DNA from: Catonia carolina
Lineage: Eukaryota; Arthropoda; Insecta; Hemiptera; Achilidae
Assembly: GCA_035578175.1 (NCBI GenBank)
Contig: JAQMRL010000001.1
Location: 377,647,220 to 377,711,219, forward strand
DNA: 64,000 bases
Direction of reading: 5' to 3'
This document shows positions 30,171-41,146 of this stretch, one piece after another. Below the pieces are notes generated by a model, which was given only the letters and a program-made list of their open reading frames with translations, was not told the DNA's origin and ran no database searches. Each line of letters begins with the position of its first letter. Position 1 is the first letter of the stretch. The position numbers and the translations under genes were made by a program.

Positions 30171-31690
30171 TAGTAAATGAAAAATATTTAAACATTCGAG
30201 TTCCTTTAGTTATTGGAACTTGCTTGTTAACTTGATTCTTTATTACTTACTTAGAAATTTAATTTTCCAGAAAATTTATCGTAAAATGTGAAGGAACTTA
30301 AGAAGGTTTACAAAAATATTATATTGAAGTTAAACTTCTAGTTATTTTAAAACTATAATGATAAAATCTTAATATAATTCGTGGAAAACAATTCTATTAC
30401 AGAAATTTTAAAATACAAATTACGGATGATTATTTTTTATTACAATTTAATATTTACCATTGAAAAGATGTTCTAACAATCAATAACCAATGTTATACTT
30501 AGACAATATAACTAAGCTCCAGGCATTGAATTATAATTAGATTATGCTTCAATTGCAATTTAATTGCATGTATTCATTTTTAGTCAATAAACAATTTAAA
30601 ACAAATGAAAATACAATGTTAATAAATAACAAATATTCAGTAACAATTTTAATATTTCTTAAAATTCACAGAATTTATATACAGAATAAATTTATAATAT
30701 TTCAGATTTTTCTTTATCATAGTGTAACATTCAGAAATATAAAACAAACGATTTTTGAAACAATGTTTCTTTTTGAAAATTTACTCAATTGAACTTAGTA
30801 GAGCGTAACATGATAGTTCAAAACCGACATGTAGGTATTGAAAAATTAAATAATTTATAAACTAAATAAATGATTTTTTTAAAACGATAAAAGTAATCCT
30901 ACAGGCTAAAAATTTTTTCCAATAGGTACATTTAAACAACAATATATTTTCTACCCTGACGAACTGTAGTGGGGCGAACTGTGTTATTTTACCAATACAG
31001 TTGTATCCTCCCGACATATCTGGGTATATAAACGAAATCAGTAATCTTTATCATATTATATTTAACTTTATTATACATTATTCAACAAAGGTAAAATGTT
31101 GTGGAAATTTGCTAAAAATTTTTTTTCATTTTGTTTCATTGCTTCATTAAAAAACCCATTCGAATATTATATAAATAAGTTATAGGCCTACTTACTTTCC
31201 TTTAGACATAAATGTATAAAAATAGGAAGTGGTTTTTGTTTATTCTGACGTTATTGATCAGAGACCCAGATATACATATTTTATCATAAGGAACTGCAGT
31301 TATTACACTTTAACCTAAAGAAAATAGTTCATATAAAAATGTACGTATTTACTATCATTACAAAGGAAGTAACTAAAAATTTATTATAAAATTTCAATTT
31401 TCTGAATACGATCATTTCTCATTTAATCGAATTCAATTTAGCTAATTTTCTGGATTAATCGGATTAATTATAAAATTTAAACCTAGGTTATTTCTGATGA
31501 CAACGAAATTTGTGAGAACTACCGATTTAAACCACACAGTTATATTAACATTAGTTAAACTGACTGCATACTTTCTGTGACCTTAATTACCTTTTATTAT
31601 TACCTTCTGCGATTCCGAAGCAGGAAAGCGCACATTTTTATTGAAGCAAAAATCAGTAAGAGGTTTTGTTCATTAAAAAAATATTTAATA
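30171..31690. other. AT-rich DNA, no gene seen
   Basis: The 82-codon frame at 30544-30792 is low-complexity in AT-rich DNA and has no family signature. Confidence 0.5.
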
Positions 31691-32120
31691 TGGTACATTC
31701 TTGGCCAGAAAAGCCACCCAAATGCATCTATATAGCTTACCTAAATTCATGGTTTTACCAAAACTACAACGTTTTCAATCAAAAATGCTAAGTATATCTT
31801 TTAACGTTCGACTGTACGTTTCCAATCACATGTACTACACAGATATTAACGTAAGCGAACGTGTGTACCAGGTAAATTAGTAATTTAAATCAGTATTTAA
31901 AACATTACATAGAGACCTTAACATCGAAACAGTAGACGAAATAATAAAGAAATTATACGGACTTTTCATAGCAAACTACACTACCACACAAAGTCAGTCG
32001 TTGTCCGCTCCTCACCCACCACACAACCCACCTAGAAGACTGAAAAGGCAATGGAGTAGAGACATTTTGTGAATCATCTTGAGGGGTTGCCGGTGGGCGA
32101 CTACCTCACACAAGTGACAT
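31691..32120 (+). pseudogene. Degenerate jockey-like LINE C-terminus
   Basis: Frames read LQRFQSKMLSISF and YVSNHMYYTDINV, then HRDLNIETVDEIIKKLYG and RRLKRQWSRDIL. The same order (LQRFQSKFLRLI, YVPNEVLHHDLGI) is present in the LINE at 5461-6672. A gap and frameshift separate the blocks. Confidence 0.7.
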
Positions 32121-33410
32121 CAAGACAATTATATTAAACTATTGTCATTATAACTGCTGATTGGGTTAAATAGTTACACAGTTGTAGTTTCTTTTTCTTA
32201 AATAAAGTCAAAAAAAGTATTGGTAAACAATAACAACCTAATAATCCTAAATAAATGTTTACATTTACGAGGTAACCCCAAAAGTCGGCTTTGCAGGAAG
32301 TGGAGCAGAGATTTGAAACGAATTTATTAGTCACCTGATGTTTTTCTCATCAAACGAAAATTTTTTCTTTAGGTTCCTATCCATTCTGGATGTTGGCCAC
32401 CATATTAACAATCTAAACCTCATCTTCTGCTGCTCGAAACAAAACCGAGTAAACCCTAAATCTCTTATTTTTAAACATTTTTATTACTTACACATATTTT
32501 TCTAATTATTTAATTTCCAATCCTGTTAAGTTTAAAATTTTCAGGCAATAATCAATATCTTAACACTTAAACGTTCTGCTTATGAGTATTGTTCTTATCA
32601 AAAGCGTTAAAGTGATTACAAAATAATCTGTAAAATATTTTTATTAGTCGTACAAAGCTACACAGTTGAAAATTTACATAAGTGAAAAATGTACCTATTA
32701 TATTCATAAAACTACGTCGTTTGCAATGTATTCTCTAATGTTTTATCTCTTTTTACAAATGAAGAGACACTTTTAATAAGTACTGTGCCTTTTGTTATTG
32801 TATTGTACTTTTTTTTAAAGTTTTTGAGCTGTGGAATGTATCATATAAATTCCGTCCATTTGTGAACAATAAAGTGGGCTGTTGGTATTTTTATGTTCTA
32901 AATTATTCAGTGAAATATTATTTTATTGAAATAATATAATTTAATACGATCCTATTAAATATAAAGAGCATAGTCACATTAACTGCCTACCTCGGTCATT
33001 TAAACTGGGGTAATGAATATGATCTTCTCAGGCTTGTGCTCAAGGGAAACCTAAGGATGGGCTCGAGGTATTAGACTGGACATATAAGAGCACATACTCT
33101 CACTCATTTAAAAGATGTTAACGATATCTAGAATTATTTAATAGAGTTGTGGGCAATCTTCATTAATTTAGTCGGCACTAAAAAGATTAATTCAATCGTT
33201 CTTTTTCAATACTAAGTTTTTCAGAGTAAGTTTTATCGTTCAGAACATGTACTGTGCTGATAGCCAATAGAGTGCATAAAGTTTCTTTCATGCTGGTTTT
33301 CGATTATCCGGATTGGGCCAGTCTCAATAAGTTCAGTTAAATGGGAAATTTTTTACTATTGTAATTTTTACTGATTTTCTACTTTAAGTAGAAAGATACA
33401 ATTTCACATT
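32121..33410. other. AT-rich DNA, no gene seen
   Basis: Nothing recognised on either strand. Frame 32134-32334 on the minus strand has no supporting features. Confidence 0.5.
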
Positions 33411-33551
33411 TTTACTTTCTCCTGCCTATATAAATATATAAGAAGAAAAGTAGGTATTGTTTTTATGTCGATTTTTTGAAATCGAGTTGTCACCGGATCT
33501 ACAAGTTTTCAGACCTCTGAACCCAAAAAACATGTTTATAAAAATTGGTGT

Positions 33552-33752
33552 GCCGGCCGCATTGGCGCAGTTGGTAACGTACTCGCCTCTCATCATGCGG
33601 TCCTGGGTTCGAATCCCACTCAGGCACGGCATATATTCATACGTTACAAAAAATCATTTCATCCTCCATGGTACAAAAAGTTACACCCCAACGTCGTCGC
33701 TAATGACCGTTGTAGTTGATGCGACGTTAAATAAATGAATTAAAAAAAAAAC
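33552..33752 (+). mobile_element. tRNA-derived SINE, family S1 (copy 2), with target duplication
   Basis: About 200 bp and nearly identical to the copy at 82-275: A box near 33565, B box GGTTCGAATCC near 33605-33616, tail TTGATGCGACGTTAAATAA and poly(A). The 10-bp direct repeat AAATTGGTGT flanks it at 33542-33551 and 33753-33762, proving insertion into the R900 copy. Confidence 0.93.
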
Positions 33753-34295
33753 AAATTGGTGTATGTGCGCGAGTGTGTGTGTGGGCGCGTGCGTGTGTGA
33801 ACACATATCTTAAGAACGGAACATTGTACAAACTTGAAACTTAAAACTTAAGTTAAATACTACTACCGGACCCAACACGAACATTTTCACCAAAATTGGT
33901 CAACCGGAAGGAGTAGGCCTAGTTTATTCGAGTCATTTTTCACTTTTTGCGATTTTTTCAAAAATGGCTCCTACGATTGTTTTAAAATCGCCTCATATAA
34001 TATGTTTTTAATGCTCTACAAGATTGGATAGGCGCAATGTCTGCTGAAATTCTTGAAGAGGCTGTTTTCTCGTAAAAAAATTATTTTTTAAGATTGGAGC
34101 TTTAATACGCATTTTAGTGCAAAAGTGTATAATAAAAGTTGTCGAAAATAAAAACCTACAACTTTTATTTTCAACATTTTTTCTATAACGCTTAGTTTAG
34201 CGGTAATTAGCGGTTTTAAGTTTTTTCACGAAAATGTGTTAAAAATCTATTTTTTAAGATTTCAGCCTTAGTATGCATTTTACGACAAAAGTATA

Positions 34296-35245
34296 GGGTG
34301 ATTCAAAAAGAGCGCCGGTTTTGATATATCAAATTAAGAGATTTATTTTATTGAAAAACTGAAAATAAATACATCAACAAGTTCATCTTACCTTCCGATT
34401 TCATGTATGAAAAATGATGTCATGCATGTGTCACCCTCTACTGCGCTGGCACGCATCAACTCTGTCCATGAAATTGGATATTACTGCACGACAAGTTTCG
34501 ACTTCCATTTGCCCGATAACCCGTCGAATTTCCTCCTTCAAGTCATTGATGTTTCGGGGTTTATTGGCATACATTAATGACTTCAGATGACCCCAAAGAT
34601 GAAAGTCACAAGGCGTCAAGTCACACGACCTTGGTGGCCATTGATGGTCGGAATTACGAGAAATGATGCGATCCTGGAACCGTTCACGGAGCAACAACAT
34701 TGTTTCTCGCGCAGCAACTGAATTTTATACGGGTGATATTGGAGATCGTCCCGAAGAATTCTCCGTACAGAAGAACATCGTAAACCCAATTGTTAAGAAC
34801 GGCGACGTATTGATTTTGCTGGGCTAACAGCCACACTGTCACGAACCAACGCAACGTTCTGCTCAGTTCGGCCAGAACGACGACGTCCAGAACTTTTAAG
34901 GTCGACTGTTGAACCCGTCTCAAAAAACTTTTTCATGAGCCTGCGAACTGTTGATTCATTCGATGCTTCATTACGTCCTAGAGTACCGCAAAGTCGCCTG
35001 ACAGTAGCCGCATAACTCTCTTCACTCTGGTAAAATTTTTTGACGATTAACACTCGTTGTGCAATAGTAAACTTCTCCATGGTTAGACACAGACTGCGAG
35101 AGTACTACACTGCGAACAAGAGAAACTACAACTGAATCGTCAATCGGAATGTTCTCCGAAATAGACATGAGGTCTAACAATGTTGCCAACCGATAAACAA
35201 AAATTTACCAGCCGTTTAAAAACCGGCGCTCTTTTTGAATCACCC
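34296..35245 (-). mobile_element. Tc1/mariner-superfamily DDE transposon, copy 1
   Basis: 950 bp bounded by inverted repeats GGGTGATTCAAAAAGAGCG and CGCTCTTTTTGAATCACCC, with ACCGG or GCCGG just inside. It is inserted in an R900 copy. An inverted relative lies at 43588-44553. The transposase gene is on the minus strand, broken and internally deleted, so the element needs a partner to move. Confidence 0.9.
34431..35080 (-). pseudogene. Internally deleted DDE transposase
   Basis: The start MEKFTIAQRVLIVKKFYQS at 35080 leads a helix-turn-helix DNA-binding part of about 95 codons (VRRLMKKFFETGS, RRSGRTEQN). It ends at a TAA where copy 2 has CAA, a nonsense change. After a short stretch the sequence jumps to the far C-terminus (RERFQDRIISRN, WPPRSCDLTPCDFHLWG, ending 34431). 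The middle with the first catalytic Asp region (present in copy 2 as FSDEAHFHL) is deleted. The WPPRS.DLTPCDF.LWG block identifies the IS630/Tc1/mariner-type DDE domain. Confidence 0.88.
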
Positions 35246-35516
35246 GTTATTTAGTCAAATTTATAGGAAATGGATCTACAACTTTCATTTAGTGAATTTT
35301 TTTCTACAGAGCCTAGGTTAGCGTGAAAGAGTGATTTTCCGTTTTTTTAAGCCAAACTGAGGTTGATTTTCATTTTGCATAATTTACCCATGATTAAAAT
35401 AAGGTTATGTTTTTTAAGGTTAGTTTTTTGTTTATTTCTAATGTTTTATTACTAATATTACGTTATGTGGTTCAGTATTTGCATTGGCAAACGAAAGTTG
35501 TGAGAGTGTTTCACAG

Positions 35517-36179
35517 TAGATTTTTGATAATGGATTTATAACTGTATCAAAAATAACGACATATTGACTTATACTGTTTACATTATTATGATTTCATTTC
35601 TTAAGCCAAAGTTTTGCAGTATTGAGAATTTAAGTGAGACTACTTCATTTTACTATAGCCTACAAGACAAAACAATTTTGATAGGACTAATTTGTTTAGA
35701 TAAATTCAAAACTTGCACAAGGAAGCACGTGAGTCAATCGATAAAAATTAATTTAAGTTGAAATTAGATATTGAAGCGGAATTTTTGGCTAGGTTGTTTT
35801 TATCTTCGTTTTTTATCCCTGTTAGGTAGGTTTATTTATATTTAAGTTAACTGTTTTATGAATATTTTTGTAACCAAACAATACTTATGAAGTGCCTTAG
35901 GAATACATTTTTATATACTTTCTAATAAATATTAGAAATACTAAACAACGATAGCTTAGAACCAAATAAAATGTAAATATACAATTATCAACCGTATGAT
36001 TTTACTAGAGATGATAAGAAAGATAGTACAGGTGGTATTTAGTTGATTATTCTAAACATTCATAATTTAGAAACTCATGGATAAATACTACCCACGACAA
36101 TCTTACAGTTTGTGTCAACAGAAACTAAGGCAATTAGTCAAAGAAATAATTTAAAACCAAATACGGGAGAATTAAGTTT
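35517..36179. other. AT-rich DNA, no gene seen
   Basis: Nothing recognised on either strand. Confidence 0.5.
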
Positions 36180-36575
36180 TTTAAGAATTTAAAACATTTG
36201 GGAGAAATATTGGAAAAAGAAACATCAACAACAAGCAGTTTATGAAGGATAAAAAAAGGAAGTTGAAACAACTTTTCTTCATATCAAGCAATTTTTACAA
36301 AAAGAAAAAACATTTCCAAGAAACGTAAATTGTAACATTATAACACTTTTCAAACCAACCATTCTATATAGAACTGAAATGATGTGTCCAATGCAAGAAC
36401 TTTCCAAAACAGCTAAAAATTCTCAGAAAATGTGTAGACTAAAAATTGGGATCAGAGGAAAGAAGGTTTAAATAGAATAAGGAATAATACGAATACACCA
36501 AAACAATACAGCAATCAGTAATAAAGAGAAGAGCAAGATTCTTTAGTCACTGAAGGAGAATGAGCAACAATTGGT
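36180..36575 (+). pseudogene. Possible LINE thumb-region relic
   Basis: A frame near 36330-36470 reads TLFKPTILYRTEMM followed by QKMCRLKIGIRG, similar to the VLKP.LLYGSE...L...E.K.LR.I pattern of RTE-like LINEs. Support is limited to this block. Confidence 0.4.
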
Positions 36576-36651
36576 TAAATAAATAAATACAACGTGTGGA
36601 TATTAAATAACGAGACTGACGTTAAAAAAAATATTTTTATTTTATCCATAA

Positions 36652-36990
36652 TCACTTATTGTCACCTTCAATATACACTCCTTCTCTATACCTACAACGC
36701 TCCATGCGAATTTTCCTTTGTTGGAAACAGTGCTGGAAGTCATATTCTGTCAGCTCCTTCATGACACGTGCCGCTTTCTCTTTTACAGCTTCCAAAGACT
36801 CAAATCTTGTTCCTTTTAATGTAGATGTCACCTTACGGAACAGGTAGAAGTCACATGGTGCAAGATCTGGTAAATAAGGTGGATGTTTTAACACTGAGAT
36901 GCTTTCCTTGGCTAGGAACCTCGTGACAGATAACGCGGAATGAGCTGGCGCATTGTCTTGGCGGAGAACCCATGATTTGTCCTTCCACAT
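36652..36990 (-). pseudogene. Mariner transposase, C-terminal half
   Basis: Reads WVLRQDNAPAHSALSVTRFL, PPYLPDLAPCDFYLF and KGTRFESLEAVKEKAARV, ending MERCRYREGVYIEGDN. These are classical mariner (Mos1-type) blocks; the DNAPAH and PDLAPCDF segments include the second and third catalytic Asp. The part further upstream on the minus strand (to 37265) continues the protein in broken frames (SKFKAMMIVSFDIHGI). The N-terminal DNA-binding domain is missing. Confidence 0.9.
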
Positions 36991-37266
36991 TTCGGGGCGT
37001 TTTTCCTTACTCTTTGACGTAGTTTAGAAAGTACCTCAAGTTAGTAATATTGATTAATTATTGTTTGACCTTCAGGAACCCAGTTTAGGTACACAATCCC
37101 ATGGATATCAAAAGAAACAATCATCATTGCTTTAAATTTTGACTTGCTCATTCGAGCTTTTTCGGCTCTCGGTGAAGTTCGGCTCTTTCAGTACATGGAT
37201 TGGCACTTCGTTTCCAGATCATAAGAAAAAACTACGTTTCATCACATGTTATTATCTTCTTCCGGT

Positions 37267-37455
37267 TCCCTAAGGTGAAATCTGCATTAAAAGGGACAAG
37301 ATTTGAGTCTGTGGAAGCTGTAAAAGAAAAAGCGGCACGTGTCCTGAGAAGCTGACAGAAGATGACTTCCAGGACTATTTCCAACAATGGAAAATTCTCA
37401 TGGAGCGTTGTAGGGATAGAGAAGGAGTGTCTATTGAAGGTGACAATAAGTGATT
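37267..37455 (+). pseudogene. Second mariner transposase C-terminus, opposite strand
   Basis: Plus-strand sequence gives KGTRFESVEAVKEKAARV, then a one-base shift, then the end of the gene (GDNK, stop). It duplicates the C-terminus at 36652-36846 in inverted orientation, with several substitutions and a small deletion. Confidence 0.8.
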
Positions 37456-37517
37456 ATGTATAAAATAAAAATAATTTTTTTTTACAACGTCAGTCTTGTT
37501 ATTTAATAGCCACATCT

Positions 37518-38550
37518 CTTATTTAACATTCGTAATGAATGATTTGAAAAGAATGAACATTCACCATAGACAACATCTTGAAATGGAAAAGCTGGGGTTT
37601 ACACGAATTGATTGTTGCAATAAAAATGGAATTAGAAGTAAAGTGTTTGGGTAGGAAATTCTTGTAGAACTCAAATCAGAAAAGCATAAAAATTTAAACA
37701 CAACATTTTAGAGAAATGACAAAACGCGATTTCTGAGAGAACGTTGATGCACTGGAAAGAACAGAAAACAACAGTTAAAGTGAAGAAAAAATCCTAAGTT
37801 ATTTTCGAGTAATGTACATTAGATTGGATTCTTGGGATAAATCTAAAACAACGAGAACAGGAACCAATAGCTTAATGAATATCTGAACAGAGGAAAGAAA
37901 CTTGAACATGTAAATCATTACAAGTAGGTCTACTTAGGAAGCAATATGACTGGAGATTGCAGTAGTGAAACCGAAATAAGAACAAACATATGAACTAAAA
38001 ATTGACGTAACCACCAAGACATAGGCTGTAAAGCAGCTCTAAAAATAAATTAAGTAAAAAAAAATAAAATAAAAATGATGCAAAAACTACATTGGTACTA
38101 CATTGGTTTAAATATCCTACTCTTTCTTGGACTGCAAAACGATTCCATATGAAGTAGTGTATGTAAATATCGTTAAATAAACTAACATTTACAAATTAGT
38201 TGGAATCATAAAAGCAGAAAATGATAATAGAAATGATTGGAAAAAAACAAAACTAACCGACCGAGACCGGAAGGTAGATATAGTACAAGATTCGGATGAA
38301 ATTTTGGTGGAATCCATTGATTATCTAGGGCACATATTGAGGGGAGAAGGTTTAATTAAAACTATGTTAGAGTTTTCACTAGAAGGTTTTAAAGAGGATT
38401 TTGAAAATAAGGTTATAGAAAACATAAAAGAGGGTATATAAAAGAGAGCTATCAAAAAAGTGTAATACTGACAAAACAGCAAATTGGAGACAATAATGGT
38501 GTAAAGGATCTGCCTCAGGGTAAATACACTAAAAGTTTCATGACATCTTG
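37518..38550 (+). pseudogene. Very degenerate LINE-like sequence
   Basis: Isolated motifs suggest old LINE sequence: YLGSNMTGDCSSETEIRTNI near 37935-37995 (thumb start) and ESIDYLGHILRGEG near 38310-38350. Between them no frame survives. Other parts of the interval are unassigned. Confidence 0.35.
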
Positions 38551-39088
38551 AAAACAGTGGTTTTCCGACGGATGTCCATCAATATGAATGTGCGTGTGTG
38601 TATGTATGTTTTCTTTATTTGTCCTAAAGCGAATAGTTTTACTCTGATTTGGGTGAAACTTGATACCTAAGTTTTTTCAACCAACTCCCCCGAGACGTTT
38701 CTGGATTGAACCATGTATCTCAAACAAATTTGGTAAGGGTAATTTACCAAAAATTATATAAGAAATCAAAAATATCCAATTTTATCAAAAATAACTCTGA
38801 CAATGCTTATTAATCTTTACTCATTTATTATAGATTTGCTGAGCTCATTATATCAAGAAGTTATAAGAAGTATTCTTTAAAATAATAATGGAGATGCTCT
38901 GCTCTCATTCAAAAAAAAATCTGTTTTCTTTCTTTCTTAAAACGTTCAGTGTTTGAAAAATTGAAGGAAATTAAAAATTTTACAACTTTTATGCACAACA
39001 GTTTTTATTTCTTTGACACATAATTTAGTATCGGTTTGTAAACTTATATAAAAAACTGGATAAAAGTCAGAAAAATAAAAACATTCCA
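38551..39088. other. AT-rich DNA, no gene seen
   Basis: Nothing recognised on either strand. Confidence 0.45.
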
Positions 39089-39267
39089 GGCCGCCTCCGT
39101 AGCGTAGTGGTAGCGCGCTGGCCTACCACGCGAAGGACCCGGGTTCGATTCCCGGCTAGGGTCTGGAAATTATAACAAGTCACAACGTTCCATAACCCAC
39201 TGCAGTTTGTTGATGCTGTTGAAGCTGTTGATGCGACTTTCAGTAAATAAATAAATAAAAAAAAACA
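39089..39267 (+). mobile_element. tRNA-derived SINE, family S2, with target duplication
   Basis: The head GCCGCCTCCGTAGCGTAGTG contains an A box; GGGTTCGATTCCC at about 39140-39152 is the B box. CTACCACGCG in the anticodon position and the following GGGTTCGATTCCCGG resemble tRNA-Gly. The body ends TTGATGCGACTTTCAGTAAATAA, sharing the GATGCGAC..TAAATAA tail with family S1. An 8-bp ACATTCCA repeat flanks it (39081-39088, 39268-39275). Confidence 0.9.
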
Positions 39268-40521
39268 ACATTCCATGTCATCTCAAACAATGAAAAACAT
39301 TGGTTCCATCTTTGTTTCAAAATGAAATGTATAAAATTCGATGTAAGATAAAAATTCACTTTGAAATAATTGAATCGCTTGTTAGAGAAAAACACGATTC
39401 CAACGCAAGTGATTTTTCAGGGAATACAGAAACCATTTTTCTAATTTTATCGATACATATTGCTGAAAATTATTTGACATGAATTTGAAGTACTTCTTTA
39501 AAAGTAATATAAAAGTAATGTCATTTTTCTAAATTTCATCTTGTTTTAATATATGTTATTAGAAGAGGGAATTTTTCAGCATGGACTTGTGTTTTTTCTC
39601 AAACAAATGCATATTGACAAAATAAATAGACCTCACGCAACTTGTTTTACTTAGAATACTCCAGTCTGTTTATATTATAATATTAATTCAAGGAATATTT
39701 ATTTAAGATTATATATTGTGTTACTAAAAGCGTAGTTAAATTTTTTTTGTCATTTTAATTTCAAGAAAAACAGAATACTACATTTCTTCGGGCTTATCAT
39801 TTTTTTCTGCTGAAGGCCATAAAAATATTTCTAATGTTGTTTATCAAACAAAAAAAATTTCTGCAGGCTAAATCTACTACTATAGTAGCTGGACTTGTGG
39901 TTTTCTCTATAAAATAATAGCAATGCAATAAAATATTCGATTTTTAACACTAACTTAATTGTGATAAAAATGGACATGTGTGGTTTCTCAAACAAGGGAT
40001 TCAATTACAGAATAAAATTAAATATATATTTTAATAAATAGGGTTTTTGTTGAAAGGATTTATTACTGAATTCAGTGGCAATTTAATATTTCCTGTTACA
40101 GACCTCATTAAGATTGTTTACCCTTTTTAAATAGTGTTCTGCTTCGAAGCTCTGAGTCTTAACGTTTTCGTATTGTTACACGTTGTTTTGTGCGTAAAAC
40201 GAAATCAGTTTGAGAAATACCGGGAATTTCATGGCTACGGAACCGGAAAAAGAGAATATATTGTTTTGGGTATACATTCCAAAACTTACTTTAAGAAAAG
40301 TCCCATTTATGCTGAGTATAAACCGTTTAACAACCTGCCAAAAGGCATGAAAAGTTTAACAATTATAAAGCGGTTTAAAAACTGTCAAACAAAATTGCTT
40401 AAAGCATATCGCTAGGTAGAGAAATTTTGTAAAATAAATTATAATTAATTAAAAGGTCGTGATCTTTATTTTTGATAACACATTTCCGTTCAGCTATATA
40501 CCTCCCCCCCACACACACACA

Positions 40522-40562
<41 letters not shown>

Positions 40563-40620
40563 CTATATTATTTTATAAAACATTATTTCCTTTGTTTGCA
40601 TACACTAAATATAATATTCA
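39268..40620. other. AT-rich DNA, no gene seen
   Basis: A frame at 40134-40415 has no recognised domain. CA and AT microsatellites occur at 40507-40522 and 40525-40555. Confidence 0.5.
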
Positions 40621-40741
40621 TTGAACAGCCAAATAAAACAAATTATATAATACTCACCTCAAAGTATTAATGATAACATGAATATCATATAATACTCTGA
40701 GGTGAGTATCAAATATAATTTGTTTTGTTTGGCTGTTCATT
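40621..40741. repeat. 120-bp fold-back repeat
   Basis: Left arm TTGAACAGCCAAATAAAAC and a right arm whose complement is ATGAACAGCCAAACAAAAC; the arms continue through ACTCACCTC and GAGGTGAGT to a short centre. Nearly the whole sequence folds on itself. It is related to the element split by the LINE at 5240-7175. Confidence 0.8.
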
Positions 40742-40954
40742 GTATATTATTTATTTAATATATATAATTATATGTTTGTGTTTAATCGTTCATATTTTTT
40801 AGGTGAGATCATCATGATGGTACGCTCATTATAACTTATGTCGTAACATTTAGGCCTAAGTTAAATCACCACAACTGTAATTTTATGCAAAACTATATAA
40901 ATGATTGGTGTTTTTAATTCAACGTATGTAGTTATATGTAAGCAAACATTATTA

Positions 40955-41095
40955 TTGGCCGCCTCCATCCCACGGAGGGTTCTGAGTTCGATTCTCGGCT
41001 AGGGTCTGGGAAGTATTAGAAGTCAAAATCCACTGTTTTAGTTACAAGACCCAACGTTTTAACCAATCTGCTGATGCAACTTTTAATAAACCCTA

Positions 41096-41096
<1 letters not shown>
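40955..41096 (+). repeat. SINE family S2, internally deleted copy
   Basis: Starts GGCCGCCTCCATCCCACGG, so the A-box arm is deleted; the B box (GAGTTCGATTCTCGG) and body with GATGCAACTTTTAATAAACC remain. Confidence 0.75.

Positions 41097-41145
<49 letters not shown>
41097..41145. repeat. (ATT)n microsatellite
   Basis: About 16 uninterrupted ATT units form the 3-prime tail of the SINE copy. Confidence 0.95.

Positions 41146-41146
<1 letters not shown>

Larger units (their letters stand above)
33411..35516 (-). repeat. Dispersed repeat R900, copy b (inverted, twice interrupted)
   Basis: The pieces 33411-33541, 33763-34295 and 35246-35516 are in one orientation and colinear with R900 copies a and c read on the minus strand (TTTACTTTCTCCTGCCTAT at the left, TTGGCAAACGAAAG near the right). 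The interruptions are a SINE (33552-33752) and a DDE transposon (34296-35245), giving a clear order of insertion. Confidence 0.8.
36596..37517. mobile_element. Fold-back mariner composite with two 3-prime ends
   Basis: Both outer ends are the same mariner terminus: the left has TATTAAATAACGAGACTGACG and the right, on the other strand, TATTAAATAACAAGACTGACG. From each end a transposase C-terminus reads inward. The left arm extends further (to about 37265) than the right arm (about 37270-37510). No 5-prime half remains. This is an inverted rearrangement of one mariner family. Confidence 0.85.

Noticed and set aside
33457..33738. 93-codon plus-strand frame
   Set aside because: It is read through a tRNA-derived SINE (the translation of its B box gives RSWVRIPLRHG), a common artefact.
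39089..39160. Functional tRNA-Gly gene
   Set aside because: The A and B boxes are present, but the body, shared tail, poly(A) and target duplication show a SINE. The acceptor stem does not pair well.
40134..40415. 93-codon frame as a small protein gene
   Set aside because: No recognised domain, signal peptide or repeat; surrounded by transposon debris. It cannot be excluded but is not supported.
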